A stretch of DNA of 64,000 bases. Origin: Ailanthus altissimus (taxonomy: Eukaryota; Streptophyta; Magnoliopsida; Sapindales; Simaroubaceae). The notes beneath the pieces are model-generated. The model was not told the origin of the DNA. It saw nothing but the letters and a program-made list of their open reading frames with translations, and did no database searches. Positions 36,158 to 48,320 of this stretch are shown in pieces (position 1 is the stretch's first letter; each line of letters opens with the position of its first letter). The stretch is from assembly GCA_946807835.1 (NCBI GenBank), contig CAMPEX010000001.1, positions 5,347,001 to 5,411,000 on the forward strand, written 5' to 3'. Made by a program: the position numbers and the translations under genes.

Positions 36158-37522
36158 TGTTCCCTCATGCATATCATGGGTTCTGCATTTATCATTTGAA
36201 AGGAAATTTGATAATAAAATACAAGTTACTATCAAATAAGTCTAAAAAATGGGTATACCTATCTGCCTACTTCACTGCTGCCAAGGCTTATCGTGTCCCT
36301 GATTTTCAATACGAATTAAATAAGATGCGATAAATGAGACCTAATGTAACAAAGTATTTGGAGAAAGATGTTGGTACGGTAAGATGGGCACGATCATCTG
36401 GTGCTTTTAGAAGGTACGACATATGACTACTAATATCGCTGAAAACACTAATGCAGTTGCAAAAGAAGCAAGAAAGCTTTCGGTGACTAATTTGGTGGAG
36501 TGGATGCGAAAGCTAATGCAATTGTGATTTTACCATAAATGATTGATAACACAAAATATGACGAATGTCTTGACGAATTGGGCACATCATAAAGTCATGA
36601 AATATAATGATGATGTAAGTCGGATTACAATTTCTCCTGTTGATGATTTATGATTTGTAGTTATGAATGGTGGAGTAAACTGGATAGTAGACATTGGAGA
36701 AAGAATATGCAGCTGTCGAAAGTTTAATTATCGAAAACTGCCTTGTTCCCATGCCTTCGTCGCATGCAGATACATCAGATTATTACATGAGAGTCTTTGT
36801 TCGAATTATTACATATCTAAGACTTTATTCCGTCCTTATAGCAAGCTAGTACTTCCGGTTGGTCAAGTGTCAAATTGGATAGTCCCAGAGTATTTAAAAA
36901 TTATAGACATTCAGCCTTCGATAGCACGTCGTCAGTCAGGCAGATGTCGGATGAATCGGATTCTATCTCAATGAAAGGAACCATCAAAGAATATATGTAG
37001 TCATTGTAGACAACATGGACATAACTGAGAAACGTGTTGAAACCCTGTACCTTTACAGAGCAGGTGATGTATATTCGTTTATAAAATCTACCTTATTGAT
37101 ATTTAATTTTATTATAATATAACGCTAATATTCAAAATTTTTTATTTCAAATTGATCTGAAAAAATATAGGAAAGAGCTATACCACGAGGCTTAATTATG
37201 TATGAGAGTCGAGCTTCGTCACTTCTGTGCACTTATTTTGTAATGCACTTGTTTCATAATACACTTGTACTTTATATTACATACTTACTTTATTTTAATG
37301 CACTTGTCTTTAGTATTAATGTTGATAATTTTCACGAAATTTCGACAGAATCTCTCCTATAATATGGACGTTCACAAATCTGTCATATTGAATAAACACA
37401 CTTCTATCAAACTAAAAAAATCACTTCCACACACATACACCTAACGCAACGGCCACAATCAATTATAGTATATCAATTATTCACCCAAATCAATGCATAT
37501 AAAAAATTATAGTACTAAATAT

Positions 37523-40149
37523 TTATGAAGCAGCGGACCATAAATCAACGACCATCTTCTGTCTATAAAAGGTACAAATGTCAGGGAATGAGTCAAATGG
37601 CAGACCTAACATAACATATTCAATATACATATAGACGAAGATGCCACAGTCTCCGCTCCCGACCTCTTGTTGCAGCACATTCTCCCGAATATGAGTCACT
37701 GGCCAAGGGAACAAATTTGGGCTTTGTATGCCCCTCAAACTATAAAATCTACACCTCTAAAGGTACAAAGGCATTGTAACACGCAGAGGCTCTATAAATT
37801 TTATGATGGACTCGTCTGAATGGTTGTTCACGTTGAAATCATAAAGAACGATTATAAACCGAACAAAGTCGAGCTGCGCTACAATCTAATGTTCTTGATT
37901 GATATTCAGAGAGATATATAGCTACAAAAATAATTATTGTATTATTTTTAACTTAATGTTGTTACATGCACAGTAAAAAATCATTATTTTTCTTTAAAAG
38001 TACCTTATTAACTAGTGCTCATGATTTAGCACCAAGTAACTCGATCTTTGTTCCGAGTGCATAAGCCAACAATATTTTGAGCCATTCATCGTTGTCTGGA
38101 GGATTGGCGGTGAAGGACGTTTGCCACAGTGTTGAATGTACTCCTAAATATAAATAAAGGATACTCGTTAAACTCAATAATAGTTAATATACACAACGGT
38201 ATGATAATGTTATATGCATAATAAACAGGTAACATAATAGCTCACGTAAAAATATGCATCTACAATTATGCAATCCTATAAGTATATGTAAGAAAATGTT
38301 CTTTGATGTAAATGAAAAACCTTTAAATATTCATTTATGTGCTGCAAAACAAAGAATATGTATAAGTTTTGATACTATTAAACAACTCACAAAACAAAAA
38401 AAGTAAAAACAAGTCCTCACCAAATCACCAAGCCAGTTTTGTAGTAGCTCATTAAATCATGTGTAGTTCTGATCAAGTCCGTCCAAACGAACCCATTGTA
38501 TTGGGTCATTATTTTTTATCCAATCCAGAAGCTCAGCATATTTAACCTGATCAATAAGAATCAACTGCCCGTTTACGTCAATTATAGGTGTTACTTGCAA
38601 TTCTACAAGTTTCTTCTTTACGAGCTTTTTTAACGGATTGGTATATGGACTGACTTGGGCTGCTGCCTTCTTGTGAAGGTGCCCATACCTGCTTATGTTT
38701 TCACCCAACAGAGCAAGTAAAATTTTTACCTTTGTAGGGCTATCAGCTATAGGAACAATTGGCTGATGATGAGACTCGCTGGCAGGAGCAAATGTCTAAA
38801 AGTTAGCAGCCATGAATTTGGTACCTTACAAAACCAAATGATACTAGTTAATGTATTGACTTGTTAAACTTTGTACCCAATATAATTTAGGTTTAAAACG
38901 TACCATACTCTACCCTGCATCCTTAGAGATCTTGGTTGGTTTAAGCTGTTGTACCAAGAGAAATATCTGATGCAAGATATTTTCTTCAGCCTTATCAATC
39001 TTGGTCGAAAGCTCTGAGTTAGCCTTATCAATCCTGGTAAATATCCTTTTTTCAAGATCATTCATCCTCTTTTCTAGGATATGATACTGTGATGTTGGCG
39101 TGCCAAACTGAAATTATACATAAGTTATTATAATCAATTTTCACAAGCTAATACTAATCAGTAACATAAGTAATTATAATTCAAGGAAAAAAATTAAATT
39201 ATATACCATTGATTCAGTCGCTGGCAGAGCTTTAAATTCGTGGTCAGGCTACAGATCATTGGTGAATTAGGTGTCCGGGATATTAACTGTCTCCAACTTA
39301 AGACTCCCTCTCTATTTTTCCAATAGAATGCGAAAGTTTACCGCCGCGCGATAGTCTGCAGTCTTCTCATGTTTGCGGGGTACCAACTTCCTATGAACCT
39401 CAAAAGCCTTTATAATATTTTAGATTTATTCATCATTATCAGAAAATATAACACAAATTATAAGGAAATTATATCTATTTTTTGTTGAACATAAAAGCAT
39501 ACCCCAACACCATCGAAGAAGACATCTATGACGTTTTCGTATAATGGGGTGCCCGTACCAGACCAATTTAGAATACGAGAAAAATAGTTTCCATTCCTGT
39601 CAGCAAACAGCTCCCCACATCTAGGGATTACCTCGTAGATCCACACCTAAAATGATAATAAATTTAAAAATTACAATGTCAACAAAATAAAAGTTTCTCA
39701 ATCTCAATACGATAATGAATCGAAAAAATAGAATTATTCACCAAGAATGCGTGACTAAATGAGTATAAGTTGTATGATTCCTTATTTCCAACGCCTGCTT
39801 TTTTTACCTTTGCTAACTTTTTAATTAGAGCCGTGCATAAACTATTATAGAGTACAGTCCATACAATCATGTCCCAAGGATAAATACTAAACTTAACTAA
39901 ATTATCTACGAGACAAAGTACAAAATATTGTATGATTCTATTCTGATAACGTGGCATTAACAATTTATGAAATACATAAAATAGACACATTTTTACTGTA
40001 TCTATATCATCGTCAATTGTAACGCTCACGAACCACAAATCCAAATCCGTGTAGGTCAACTCACTTCTACCCAAAAAATATTTATGGCATAATCTATCAC
40101 CTAACCCACTTACTAAAGGATAATTCCTCATCCTCAAACCAGTAATCAA
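37523..40149 (-). pseudogene. Ulp1-like (C48) cysteine protease gene of the MULE
   Basis: Minus-strand pieces in order: 40149-39679 (an N-terminal domain like plant DUF1985, ITGLR...LGDR...YPWDMIVW...YNLYSFSHAFLV), 39646-39458 (VWIYEVIPRCG...RILNW), 38708-38457, an LYDFN segment (about 37850) and 37738-37523. The last holds VGSGDCGIFVYMYIEYVMLGLPFD, the Cys motif of Ulp1/SENP proteases; the Cys codon is at 37648-37646. Gaps between pieces are probably introns (GT/AG possible) or decay. Ulp1 proteases remove SUMO; the role in MULEs is unknown. It is read towards the transposase gene. The catalytic His was not located. Confidence 0.8.
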
Positions 40150-40659
40150 ATAAAATTCTTGATGAGAGAATCTAATACGTCTTTTGCCTATATAGAACCA
40201 TAATTATTCATATAAAGTTTTGGTATGTACACGTCTTAATAAAATCTCATGTGATAAAATACCTGAGAATGGAATATCTGATACATCCAAAAAAATCATT
40301 AAAACATGTGATTCTAAATATTTTGACCTGCCTCGAAGTTAATTTATTTTTTATATTTCGTATAACCCATAACTTTAAGTAAGCATTTACGTTCACTCGG
40401 TAGAAATATTTTTCGACAATTACGTAGTCTTTTGAGACATTCTCCTTCCTAAAAAATTTATTAATATTGATAAAACAATAATTAACATATAACTAACTAT
40501 TAAATAAAAATAAAAATTACAACTAACAACCTAACCTAATATTGACAAAGAACTAAAAATTTATTTACATAATTATTAAACAATTTAAATTATTAAATTA
40601 AATAATTATAAATAAACATAAATTAATTTTAAAAAAATTAGCCACATGGCAGACGGTAA

Positions 40660-40775
40660 TCAGCTGTGTGGCGTGCGCCCAACGGCGTTAGGCGTGCACC
40701 TAATACGGTGGCGCATGCATCTACGAGTCCACCGCCAGCAGCGCGTAGAAGCACGCGTCAGCGCGTCGCAGGCAA
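40660..40775. repeat. GC-rich subterminal island of MULE, right side
   Basis: Words GCGTGCGCCC, GGCGTGCACC, GCGCATGCATC and CACGCGTCAGCGCG in an AT-rich setting mirror the left islands at 31272-32050. Confidence 0.55.
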
Positions 40776-41099
40776 AAAAATATACTTACCAATTTTTCGA
40801 CCATTTTGATTTTACACACATTTTTAACTTATTTTTTATACTACATCTACACATTTCTAAATATTTCTAACAATTAAATATAAAAATACTCAAAATCATA
40901 AAAATTAAATTTAAAAAATATACTTACTAATTTTCTCCCATTTTTTTCAACTCTTTACTAACCAAATATATCTTCAATCTTTAAAATTTTGTGAGTTCAA
41001 ATTTATGAGTGAAATCATTAGATAGATAATTTTTGTATTAACTTTGATAGAGAGAGGGAGAGAAGAATGTCGGTGGGATTTGAAAATTTTTATTTATTT

Positions 41100-41214
41100 T
41101 ATTTTAAAATAAGGGTAAAATAGTAAAAACAAATTGTTAGTATTGTTTAAGTTATTTTGACTCGGTCAAAATGACTTAAACAATTTCAAATTTTATCAAT
41201 TTGGGGAATTTCCC
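41100..41214 (-). repeat. Right terminal inverted repeat of MULE
   Basis: Reverse complement of this end aligns with 30983-31095. It ends GGGGAATTTCCC, directly before the second TTTTTTATA. Confidence 0.8.
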
Positions 41215-41223
41215 TTTTTTATA

Positions 41224-41968
41224 AGCTAGAATTGATTGTTTTATTTTCTTAAGAAACTGTGTAGCCATGAGATCAAGAATAGCAAAAAAACATAATTTTG
41301 TATGAAAAAGTAATTAAACCTTCGAACTCTAAAAATTTGCATTTGGGGATTGTAATTTGGGGATTGAGAATGAATTTTTCACTAATTTATTAAAGATTTC
41401 TCATAAGTGAGACTAAATAGAGGATCATTAAGCTTCATAGTTTCAGTAATTTCAAGAAAAATTTAGAAAGAGATTTAAGAGAATTTAAATTTTTAGAGAG
41501 AAAGTTTTGTAAAATAAATTTATTAATTAACTTTTGCTTCTATATATCTCTTTTCATAGTGAAAGAGAGTCCATAGGTTGTGTTACATTTAAAAATATGA
41601 CCCTAATGAGTCTTCTAGATTTTAATTTATTAAATTACTCTTTAAGTAATTTTATGGCTCCTACAACTAACTTAGTAGTCGATTGCCCCCACGTAGCCTC
41701 CACCTCTTAAACATTAAGCTTGCTTATCAATTTTTGTTATTTTTTAATTGTTAGCCAACTTAGTTTCCAAGCCGAGCAAATTAAAGGGCACGGGTATTTT
41801 AATTTTTTCTCCTATAAGAAATTTATCATTTAAACTAACATACTGATACATAATAGATGCATTTATTGGGGTCTCGTCTCATCTTCGTGCCCCCAAGTAA
41901 ATTCCTCTATTATGTTATTATGAGGAGTACTCGAACCACACATATCACAAATTTCTCTATTATGTTAT
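41224..41968. other. Spacer right of MULE
   Basis: Holds the second copy of the dispersed repeat (41411-41660). At 41907-41955 lies a 47-bp duplicate of the TRIM edge plus its flank: CTCTATTATGTTATTATGAGGAGTACTCG is repeated at 41956 onward. Otherwise nothing is recognised. Confidence 0.5.
41411..41660 (+). repeat. Dispersed repeat, partner of 17145-17415
   Basis: Direct-orientation copy with the same order of words; see the first copy. Substantially diverged. Confidence 0.6.
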
Positions 41969-42752
41969 TATAAGGAGTACTCGAACCACACATATCTCTA
42001 TATTGATATGATATTGTTTACTTTGAATTTAAACCTTCATGGTTTTACTCTTGAACTCTACCCAAAAGGCCTCGTACCAATGGAGATATAGTTCACTCTT
42101 TATATACCCATGATCTTCCCTATTTCTTACCAATGTGGAACTTTGTTTGCTTCTTTAACAATCTTTCCCTCGAACAAACGACTACTGAGCCTCCTCTCAA
42201 ATAATATTTTTCATCCGTCTATCTTTCACATAGGAAGATCTCACTGTCTTTTTGGTACTCATTTTCACTGCATTGTGGGCGCAGACCTTACGTGAAGCCC
42301 AGAGTACCGCCTACCATGAGAGCCCGTTCTATCATATCAGCTCCTTATCACTGCATTGGCAGACACACCTTACGTAAAACTTGCATTACTGCATTGAGAT
42401 GACACACCTTACGTGATGCCCGAGAGCACACTACCACCTGTTCATAGAGCTTAACCAAGGATCTCATCGTAAACCGAGGCTTATTAAGCTCACCAAGTTC
42501 TCATTTAGTACCGAGGATTTCTTCCACATTGCTAACTTTAGGGCATGGCTCTAATACCACTTGTAAGGAGTCCACGTACCACACATATCTCTACATTAGT
42601 ATTATGTTGTCCATTTTAAGCATAAACCTTCATGGTTTTGCTCTTCAGCTCTACCCAAAGGCCTCATATCAATAGAGATCTAATTCACTCCTTATATATC
42701 TATGATATTCCCCATTTCTTACTAATGTGGGACTTTATTTACTTCTTTAACA
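41969..42752 (-). mobile_element. TRIM (short non-autonomous LTR retrotransposon)
   Basis: A 784-bp element with two LTRs of about 192 bp (41969-42160 and 42562-42752) and no coding capacity. Target copies GTTAT lie at 41964-41968 and 42753-42757. The minus-strand primer site TGGTATTAGAGCC (42559-42547) is one change away from the initiator-Met consensus and two bases inside the right LTR. A purine-rich stretch (CGAGGGAAAGAT on minus) precedes the left LTR. Read on minus the LTRs begin TGTTAAAGAAG and end CTCCTTACA (degraded in the left copy), with TCCCACATTAG and a TATATAAGG box. It needs proteins from another LTR element to move. Confidence 0.88.
42547..42559 (-). other. TRIM primer-binding site
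   Basis: The plus strand reads GGCTCTAATACCA, the reverse complement of TGGTATTAGAGCC. Confidence 0.85.
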
Positions 42753-43017
42753 GTTATTTCTCTATAAAAATTTAATTAATGAAATAATTTTATTATGCAA
42801 TACTTATTGATGGTAATTAAGTATTTAAAAGCATTTTTGTGTCATATATCAAGTACGGCCTTTCTACTAGCCAAATATATAAAAAGTAAGAAGTGTCAAA
42901 AATATACTTTCATAAAATAAAAACATAAAATACATCATGAATACATTATTATTATAAGGCATCTTGTGATATTCGGGTTTTTGTTTTTTTTTTCTCTTCT
43001 ATTATACTTATGCTCAT

Positions 43018-44447
43018 TGATTAGTCCAAAATATAGGAGTTTATTTCTAAGTATAGGATTGTCAAAGTAATAATTTACCCGGTGAGAACAGGGTTGATCC
43101 ACAGGGAAATGAAATTAAAATTATAAACTATAAATACTTTAAAGACAAATATAACAATACAAGAAGTTTGCAGATAATAATTCAAATAACCAATTAAAAT
43201 GAATGCTAAGGTTAGAGAGATCTATTCTTGATATATGTAATAAGAATATATTCAATCTTTTTTTATAATTCAATTGGAATCCTCACACAAATGAGCTTCC
43301 AATCAAAAGATATAATAATTAAGGTTCATTATTATTTATATATTAACTTGTATTTATTTTTTGTAATTATTATACACCAAGTCTTGAAAATGGGTTTAAG
43401 AATTTATTATACCAATCTTTATATTTGTCTACAATAAATCATGATTCTTACATTATAAGAAAGGGTATCTACGTCAAATTTTGTAAATAGTTTCAAGAAT
43501 TCATTGTGCCAATTATAAAGATTGTCTATAATAAATCAAGAGACACTACTTTACAAGAAAGGGTATCAATATTGCAAAATAAATTAAATATATCATATAT
43601 AAATTTTCTTAACTTAAGAATTGAACATTAAATTCTAGAATAAGAGTTGAAGTATATCTTATTACCTTATCAAGAGTGTCACTCTTTCACCTTAACAAAA
43701 TAAAAATTATTTGGATATAATAAAATAAAAGAAAAAAGATGGAAGAAGATATAACATGAACTTTAGAATAGTAAATGAAAGAAACAAATGCGACAAAGGA
43801 TAGTATAAAAAAAAGTATTATGAACTAAAATCTAGCTCTATAATTATATGCTTTGAGCATAAACAGGCCATCTATTTATAAAAAAAATTAGATAAATCAA
43901 GACAAATGAAGAGAAAACCACTTGGATGATAAAAGTCAAGAAGGGTGGCAACTAATTTGAATTGATTATCATTAAAGTACACATTTGTTTATCCAATTTA
44001 GAATTGATGTGGTCCGAATTATCTTCAACTAAAAAAACTCAAAGTTGTAGATAATTCTCTTATAATTTCAAATTGAATTGTCTCATACATATTAGATATG
44101 CATTTTTCTAGTTATGGATCAAATACTAATGATTGTTCAAACTGGGCCTGTAATGCAGATCAGTTCTCTGCTAGGTTTTTTTTACCCTTTAAATGCTCGA
44201 ATTCTAAATTCTTTGTGAAATAAAATATTTTATCACAATGAGTTAGCTCTTTAAAGGATCAAGAATCACTCCAATTGGATTCTTAGGTATAAATTTATGC
44301 CCATTTTACTGAACCTAACACAAAATAATTCAAAGCTAATTAGGTATAATATTGTAAACATAATTAAGTTAGAGAGGTTAATAACACTAGTAATACAAAA
44401 CAATAATGTAAAACTGTTCTTAAATATGTAATTTCAAGTGTTTATCA
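43018..44447 (-). mobile_element. Solo LTR, 1430 bp, same family as 45237-58574, inverted
   Basis: Reverse complement starts TGATAAACACTTGAAATTAC and ends TTTTGGACTAATCA. It follows the LTR at 45237 throughout: TGTTTACAATATTATACC, GATTCTTGATCC, TCCACAGGGA on plus, TTTATAAGA-type repeats. It has exactly the same length. Flanks CTCAT (43013-43017) and CTTAT (44448-44452) agree at 4 of 5. It is much more diverged than the paired LTRs are from each other. Confidence 0.85.
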
Positions 44448-45236
44448 CTTATGCCAATGGTTGTTGAATTTTTGTTCTTTTCTTTTTTAGCATCTAGTGA
44501 TCGACTTCTGATGCTTGGCTTATACTTATAAAGAAGCTCGTATTTAACTACATTATGCCATTACAAAATGAAAGCTCTGACAACAACTAACATTGTCCTA
44601 TAAACTTTTGGATGAATAACAAATACGAAAACACTGAGGCCCATTAACCCATGGCAATAGTACTTTAGGCATTAGTCCAACCCCAACTTAGTAGAACTTA
44701 GCGTCAAGTACAGGGATGTCCCTAAGCTCAATTACAGTCCTCAACCCCCAAAATTTTTGGCTGAGTCAACCATTGAAGCCTTGTTTATAGTCATCGGCTC
44801 CTAGAAAATGTCCTCAACATCAACACTATTCTATAACATAATTTAGAAGAGCCAACTAAAGCTGCCATCTGAGGACTAAAATTGCCTTTATCTCTAAGGA
44901 TCACTAATTACTTGAAAGCCCCACCACGAGGGTAAAATTATTGGAAGACTCTCTTTCCAATCTTTTAAATTGGTCAAGATTCTTGAGTTTATGGAGAATT
45001 AATTATTGAGAATAGACAGATTGATAAAATAGCCATAGTTATGAATACAATTCTCAATCAACAACGCAAAATGTAATATGTGTTTATATAGCTATTAGTA
45101 AAAAAAAACATCTTCCGTGGCTCAAGTAGTGAATACTTTCCATGAAAGTAGAGTGATAGAATACACTATTGTGGTTGTTGAAACAATAAATTCCCTCATT
45201 ACATTTCAATACCTCGTTCAGAGACCTAATCAGGGC
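44448..45236. other. Spacer between inverted LTRs
   Basis: About 790 bp with no long open frame and no recognised motif. Moderately GC-richer around 44640-44920. It was the original neighbour of the sequence now at 58580, because the AGGGC target copies join them. Confidence 0.45.
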
Positions 45237-46666
45237 AAATGAACACTTGAAATTACATATTTAATAAGAGTTTTACATCATTATTTTATATTACTAGTGT
45301 ATTTAACTTTCTTAACTTAAGTATGTTTACAATATTATACCTAATTATCTTTTAACTATTTTGTGGTAGGTTCGGTAAAATGGACATAAGTTTCTATCTA
45401 AAGATCCAATTGGAGTGATTCTTGATCCTGTGAAGAGCTTACTCAATGGGCTAACATATCGTAGTTCACGAAGAATTTGAAATTCGAGTGTTTAGAGGGT
45501 AATAATGGCCTAGAACAGAACTAATCTGCAGTACAGGCTCAGTTTGAACAGTTATCAGTATTTCACTCATAACTATAGCAATACATATCTAATACGTATG
45601 AGATAACTTAATTTGGAAAGATAAGAGAATTATCTACAACTTTGATGTTTTGAGTGACAGCTAATTTGGATTACAACAATTCTAAATTAGATAATCAAGT
45701 GGGTGCCTTAGTGATAATCAATGCAAATTATTTTGCCACCATTCTTGACTTTCATCATCCAAGTGGTTCCCTCCTAATTTGTCTCGATTTATCTATATTT
45801 TTATATAAATAGGTGGCTTGTTTATGCCTAAATCATGTAATTAGAAAGTTAAAATTTAGTTCAAAATACTTGTCCTTTGTATTATCTCTTTGTAATATTA
45901 TTTCTTTTGTTTACTATTAAGTCATGTTATTTATTCTTTCATTTCTTTTCTTTTTCTTTAGTTTTATTATGTACAAATAATTTTCTTTATGCTAAGGTAA
46001 AAGGGTGAAGCTCTTGGCAAGGTAATAAGATATGTTTAACACTTATTCATGAATTTAATGCTTCATTCTTAAGTTATGCAAATTTATATATGATGTATTT
46101 ATTTTGTTTGTAGAATTAATACCCTTTCTTCTAAAATGGTGATTCTTGATTTATTATTGACAAACTTTATACTTGGCACAATAAATTCTTGAAACAATTT
46201 ACAAGATTTTATGTATATAACCTTTCTTGTAAAGTGGGAGTCTTGATTTATTGTAGACAAATATAAAGATTGACATAATAAATACTTGAACCCATTTATA
46301 AGATTTGGTGTATAATAATTGAAAGAAATAAATACTAATCAATATATAAATGATGATGAACTTTAATTGTTATATTTTTCGATTGGAACCTCCTTTGTGT
46401 GAGGATTCCAATTGAGTTGTAAAAAGAGCTAAATATATTATTACTTCTTATGCCAATAGTGGATCCCCCTAACCTTAATTTTTATTTGAATTGGTTAATT
46501 GAATTAATATTTGCAAACGTCTTATACTGCATTAATTGTCTTAAAAGTAGTTATAATTTGTAATTTTAATTGTACTTCGCTGTGGATCGACCCCGTTCTC
46601 ATCGGGTTATTTATTACTTCGACAATCCTGCACTTGGAAATACACTCCTATATTCTGGACGTGTCA
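45237..46666 (+). repeat. 5' LTR of Athila-like gene-carrying element
   Basis: Starts AAATGAACACTTG (mutated TGATGAACAC) and ends TTCTGGACGTGTCA. It carries GTGGATCGACCCCGTTCTCATCGG near its end, a block common in Athila/Tat LTRs, and TATAAATAGG at about 45804. Confidence 0.92.
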
Positions 46667-46672
46667 AGTTTT

Positions 46673-46690
46673 TAGCGCCGTTGCAGGGGA
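46673..46690 (+). other. Primer-binding site, tRNA-Asp type
   Basis: TAGCGCCGTTGCAGGGGA matches the complement of the plant tRNA-Asp(GTC) 3' end (TGGCGCCGTTGCCGGGGA) at 16 of 18 positions, six bases after the LTR. Confidence 0.85.
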
Positions 46691-46728
46691 AGTGAAATTA
46701 ACATTATTTCTTTGGTTGTTTGTTTATT

Positions 46729-46960
46729 TATTTTATTTTCATGGAAGGCTCAGCCTCTTAATGTTCTTTATTTTATTTATTATTCGCCTTTTATTTTCGT
46801 TTTTTATTTTCATGAAAGGCTAAGCCTCCTAACTTGTTTTAATTTTTTTATTATTTATTTTCATGGAAGGCTGAGCCTCATACTCTTTATTTATTATTCA
46901 CTTTTTATTTTTGCTTTTTATTTTCATGGAAGGCCGAGCCTCCTACTCTTTATTTATTAA
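46729..46960 (+). repeat. Leader repeats with conserved 11-bp palindrome
   Basis: Four units of TTTATTTTCATGGAAGGCT-type sequence lie between primer site and gag. Each carries the palindrome AGGCTNAGCCT: AGGCTCAGCCT (about 46747), AGGCTAAGCCT (46818), AGGCTGAGCCT (46867) and AGGCCGAGCCT (46931). The arms are kept while the central base varies, so a small RNA hairpin is plausible. Confidence 0.75.
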
Positions 46961-47121
46961 CTTTTTTATTATATAATCTAACATTACTAATCTAACTTCT
47001 AATTATTTATCTTTATTTTACTTTTAATTTTGCCTATTTTATTTACCTGTGTTTAATGTTTTATTTTTTTTTCTCTTATTTATATTATTTATTGTTATTG
47101 TATTTTGTTTTATGTCTTTTT

Positions 47122-48320
47122 ATGAGCAGTTGGTTTCGAGATCCTAATTCTCATCGTTTGGTGAAAGGTAATTTTGAAACTTCCTTTGATAATTTGTTAG
47201 ATTCTTCTTCATCTTCTCGTTCTTCACCAATTAACACCATGAGCGAGAATCAAATTAAAGGACTCATAGACCCAAGAGACAATCAGTTTCAACATAATGA
47301 CCATAACCAACCTAGGACACTTAGAGACTATATGAACCCTACACGAACCAGTGCACCATCTTGCATAATTTTTCCTCCAGATGCAACGCATTTTAATTTT
47401 AAGCCACGCATTATCCAACTTTTACCCACTTTTCATGGCTTAGATGCAGAGAACCCTTACCTACATCTAAGAGAATTTGAAGAAGTGTGTAACACGTATA
47501 ATGACCAAAATTGTAGCATGAATACAATTCGACTTAAGCTTTTCCCTTTTTCTTTAAAATATAAAGCTAAAATATGGTTACAAAACCTTAAGCCAGGATC
47601 CATTTCTTTATGGGATGAGATGCAACAACAATTCCTGAAAAAGTTTTTTTCTTCCCATAGAACAAATTCTTTCGAAAGAAAAATCATCACTTTTGCCCAA
47701 AAATCAGGAGAGACCCTTTACCAATGTTTGGAAAGGTATAAAGAATTACTTAATACCTGTCCCCATCATAGCTTTGAAAATAGAGATTAGTCTTAAATTT
47801 CTATGAGGGCTTAATACCCCAAGTTAGGCAAATGGTAGAAATGATGTGTAATAGAACATTTAAGGACAAAGACCTAGAGAGGCAATGAATTACCTTGACT
47901 TATTAGCAGAAAATGCTCAAAATTGGGACACTGCTGGTACCTGTGAGGCACCTAGCAAAAATCAAACCACTACATTTAGTGGGGGTATTTATCATCTTAG
48001 GGAAGACTATGACCTTCAAGTCAAATTAGCATCCCTTGCTAGAAAAGTTGAAACCTTAGAAATGAAAAAGAATGGTCAAATAAAATCTGTTTAAGAAATT
48101 GTGTCACAGTTGTGAAACTCATGATTACTCTACCAATGATTGCCCAACTTTTCCTGCATTTAGGAAATGTCTCCATGAACAAGCCAATATTCTAAACACG
48201 TTCAAGCGGTCAAATAATAACCCATATTCACAAAACTATAATCTTGGATGGCGAAATCACCCGAATTTTAGTTGGAGAAATGACACTCAAGCACAGGCTT
48301 TAAAACCACCTTTCTAACCA
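47122..48320 (+). pseudogene. Athila-like gag, broken
   Basis: ATG 47122 begins SSWFRDPN and is followed by RTLRDYMNPTRTSAPSCIIFP. The capsid-like region has LLPTFHGLDAENPYLHLREFEEV, LFPFSLKYKAKIWL and LNTCPHHSFENRD, up to a TAG at 47788. Continuations in other frames give NYLDLLAENAQNWDT (47885-48094) and the Cys/His segment CHSCETHDYSTNDCPTFPAF (48099 onward), then NPYSQNYNLGWRNHPNFSWR, the standard Athila gag C-terminal block. At least three frame changes occur. An upstream in-frame extension from 47056 is hydrophobic and probably spurious. Confidence 0.88.

Larger units (their letters stand above)
32164..36974 (+). pseudogene. MURA-type MULE transposase, broken and split by a solo LTR
   Basis: An N-terminal region (32164-32640) precedes a very acidic Asp/Asn stretch (about 32650-32900). 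A MuDR-type zinc-binding domain follows (VGKLYNNKDEIHEAISMVALKG...CDHDSCKWRLHA, 32990-33160). The catalytic core reads RPKDIQANIREAF, EHALRLIRGAPEDSF and NPGTVTHLKTD, with the first catalytic Asp in IAVDGIFLKG (33586-33588) and the second in SDRH (33771-33773). The LTR enters just after, at RGV|FPHA, and similarity resumes at 36163 with HGFCIYHLK. A SWIM zinc finger, CSCRKFNYRKLPCSHA, is at about 36708-36755. Stops and frameshifts occur on both sides of the insertion. The product would cut and transfer the element's ends in the nucleus. Confidence 0.87.
30983..41214 (+). mobile_element. MULE (Mutator-like DNA transposon) with Ulp1-type protease
   Basis: The nine bases before (30974-30982) and after (41215-41223) are both TTTTTTATA, the duplication length characteristic of Mutator elements. 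The terminal 20 bases of the two ends, one reverse-complemented, align without gaps; the seven or so mismatches are all transitions. The interior encodes a MURA-type transposase on the plus strand and an Ulp1-like cysteine protease on the minus strand, convergent, about 550 bp apart. A 2345-bp solo LTR (33813-36157) interrupts the transposase; without it the element is about 7.9 kb. Ulp1-bearing plant MULEs (Kaonashi, CUMULE types) are known. Both genes are broken, so this copy cannot move itself. Confidence 0.92.

Noticed and set aside
41907..42757. Cassandra-type TRIM with 5S rRNA-like promoter
   Set aside because: I find no 5S A-box, IE or C-box pattern in the LTRs; the LTR carries a TATATAAGG box and matches a different TRIM type.
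46712..46960. Open frame of 82 codons, hydrophobic, resembling a membrane protein
   Set aside because: It is a translation of the AT-rich leader repeats; the repeated TTTATTTTC units give Phe/Leu/Tyr by composition alone.
47056..47121. Hydrophobic N-terminal extension of gag, like a signal peptide
   Set aside because: Gag similarity starts at ATG 47122; the upstream part is poly-T leader sequence that happens to be open.
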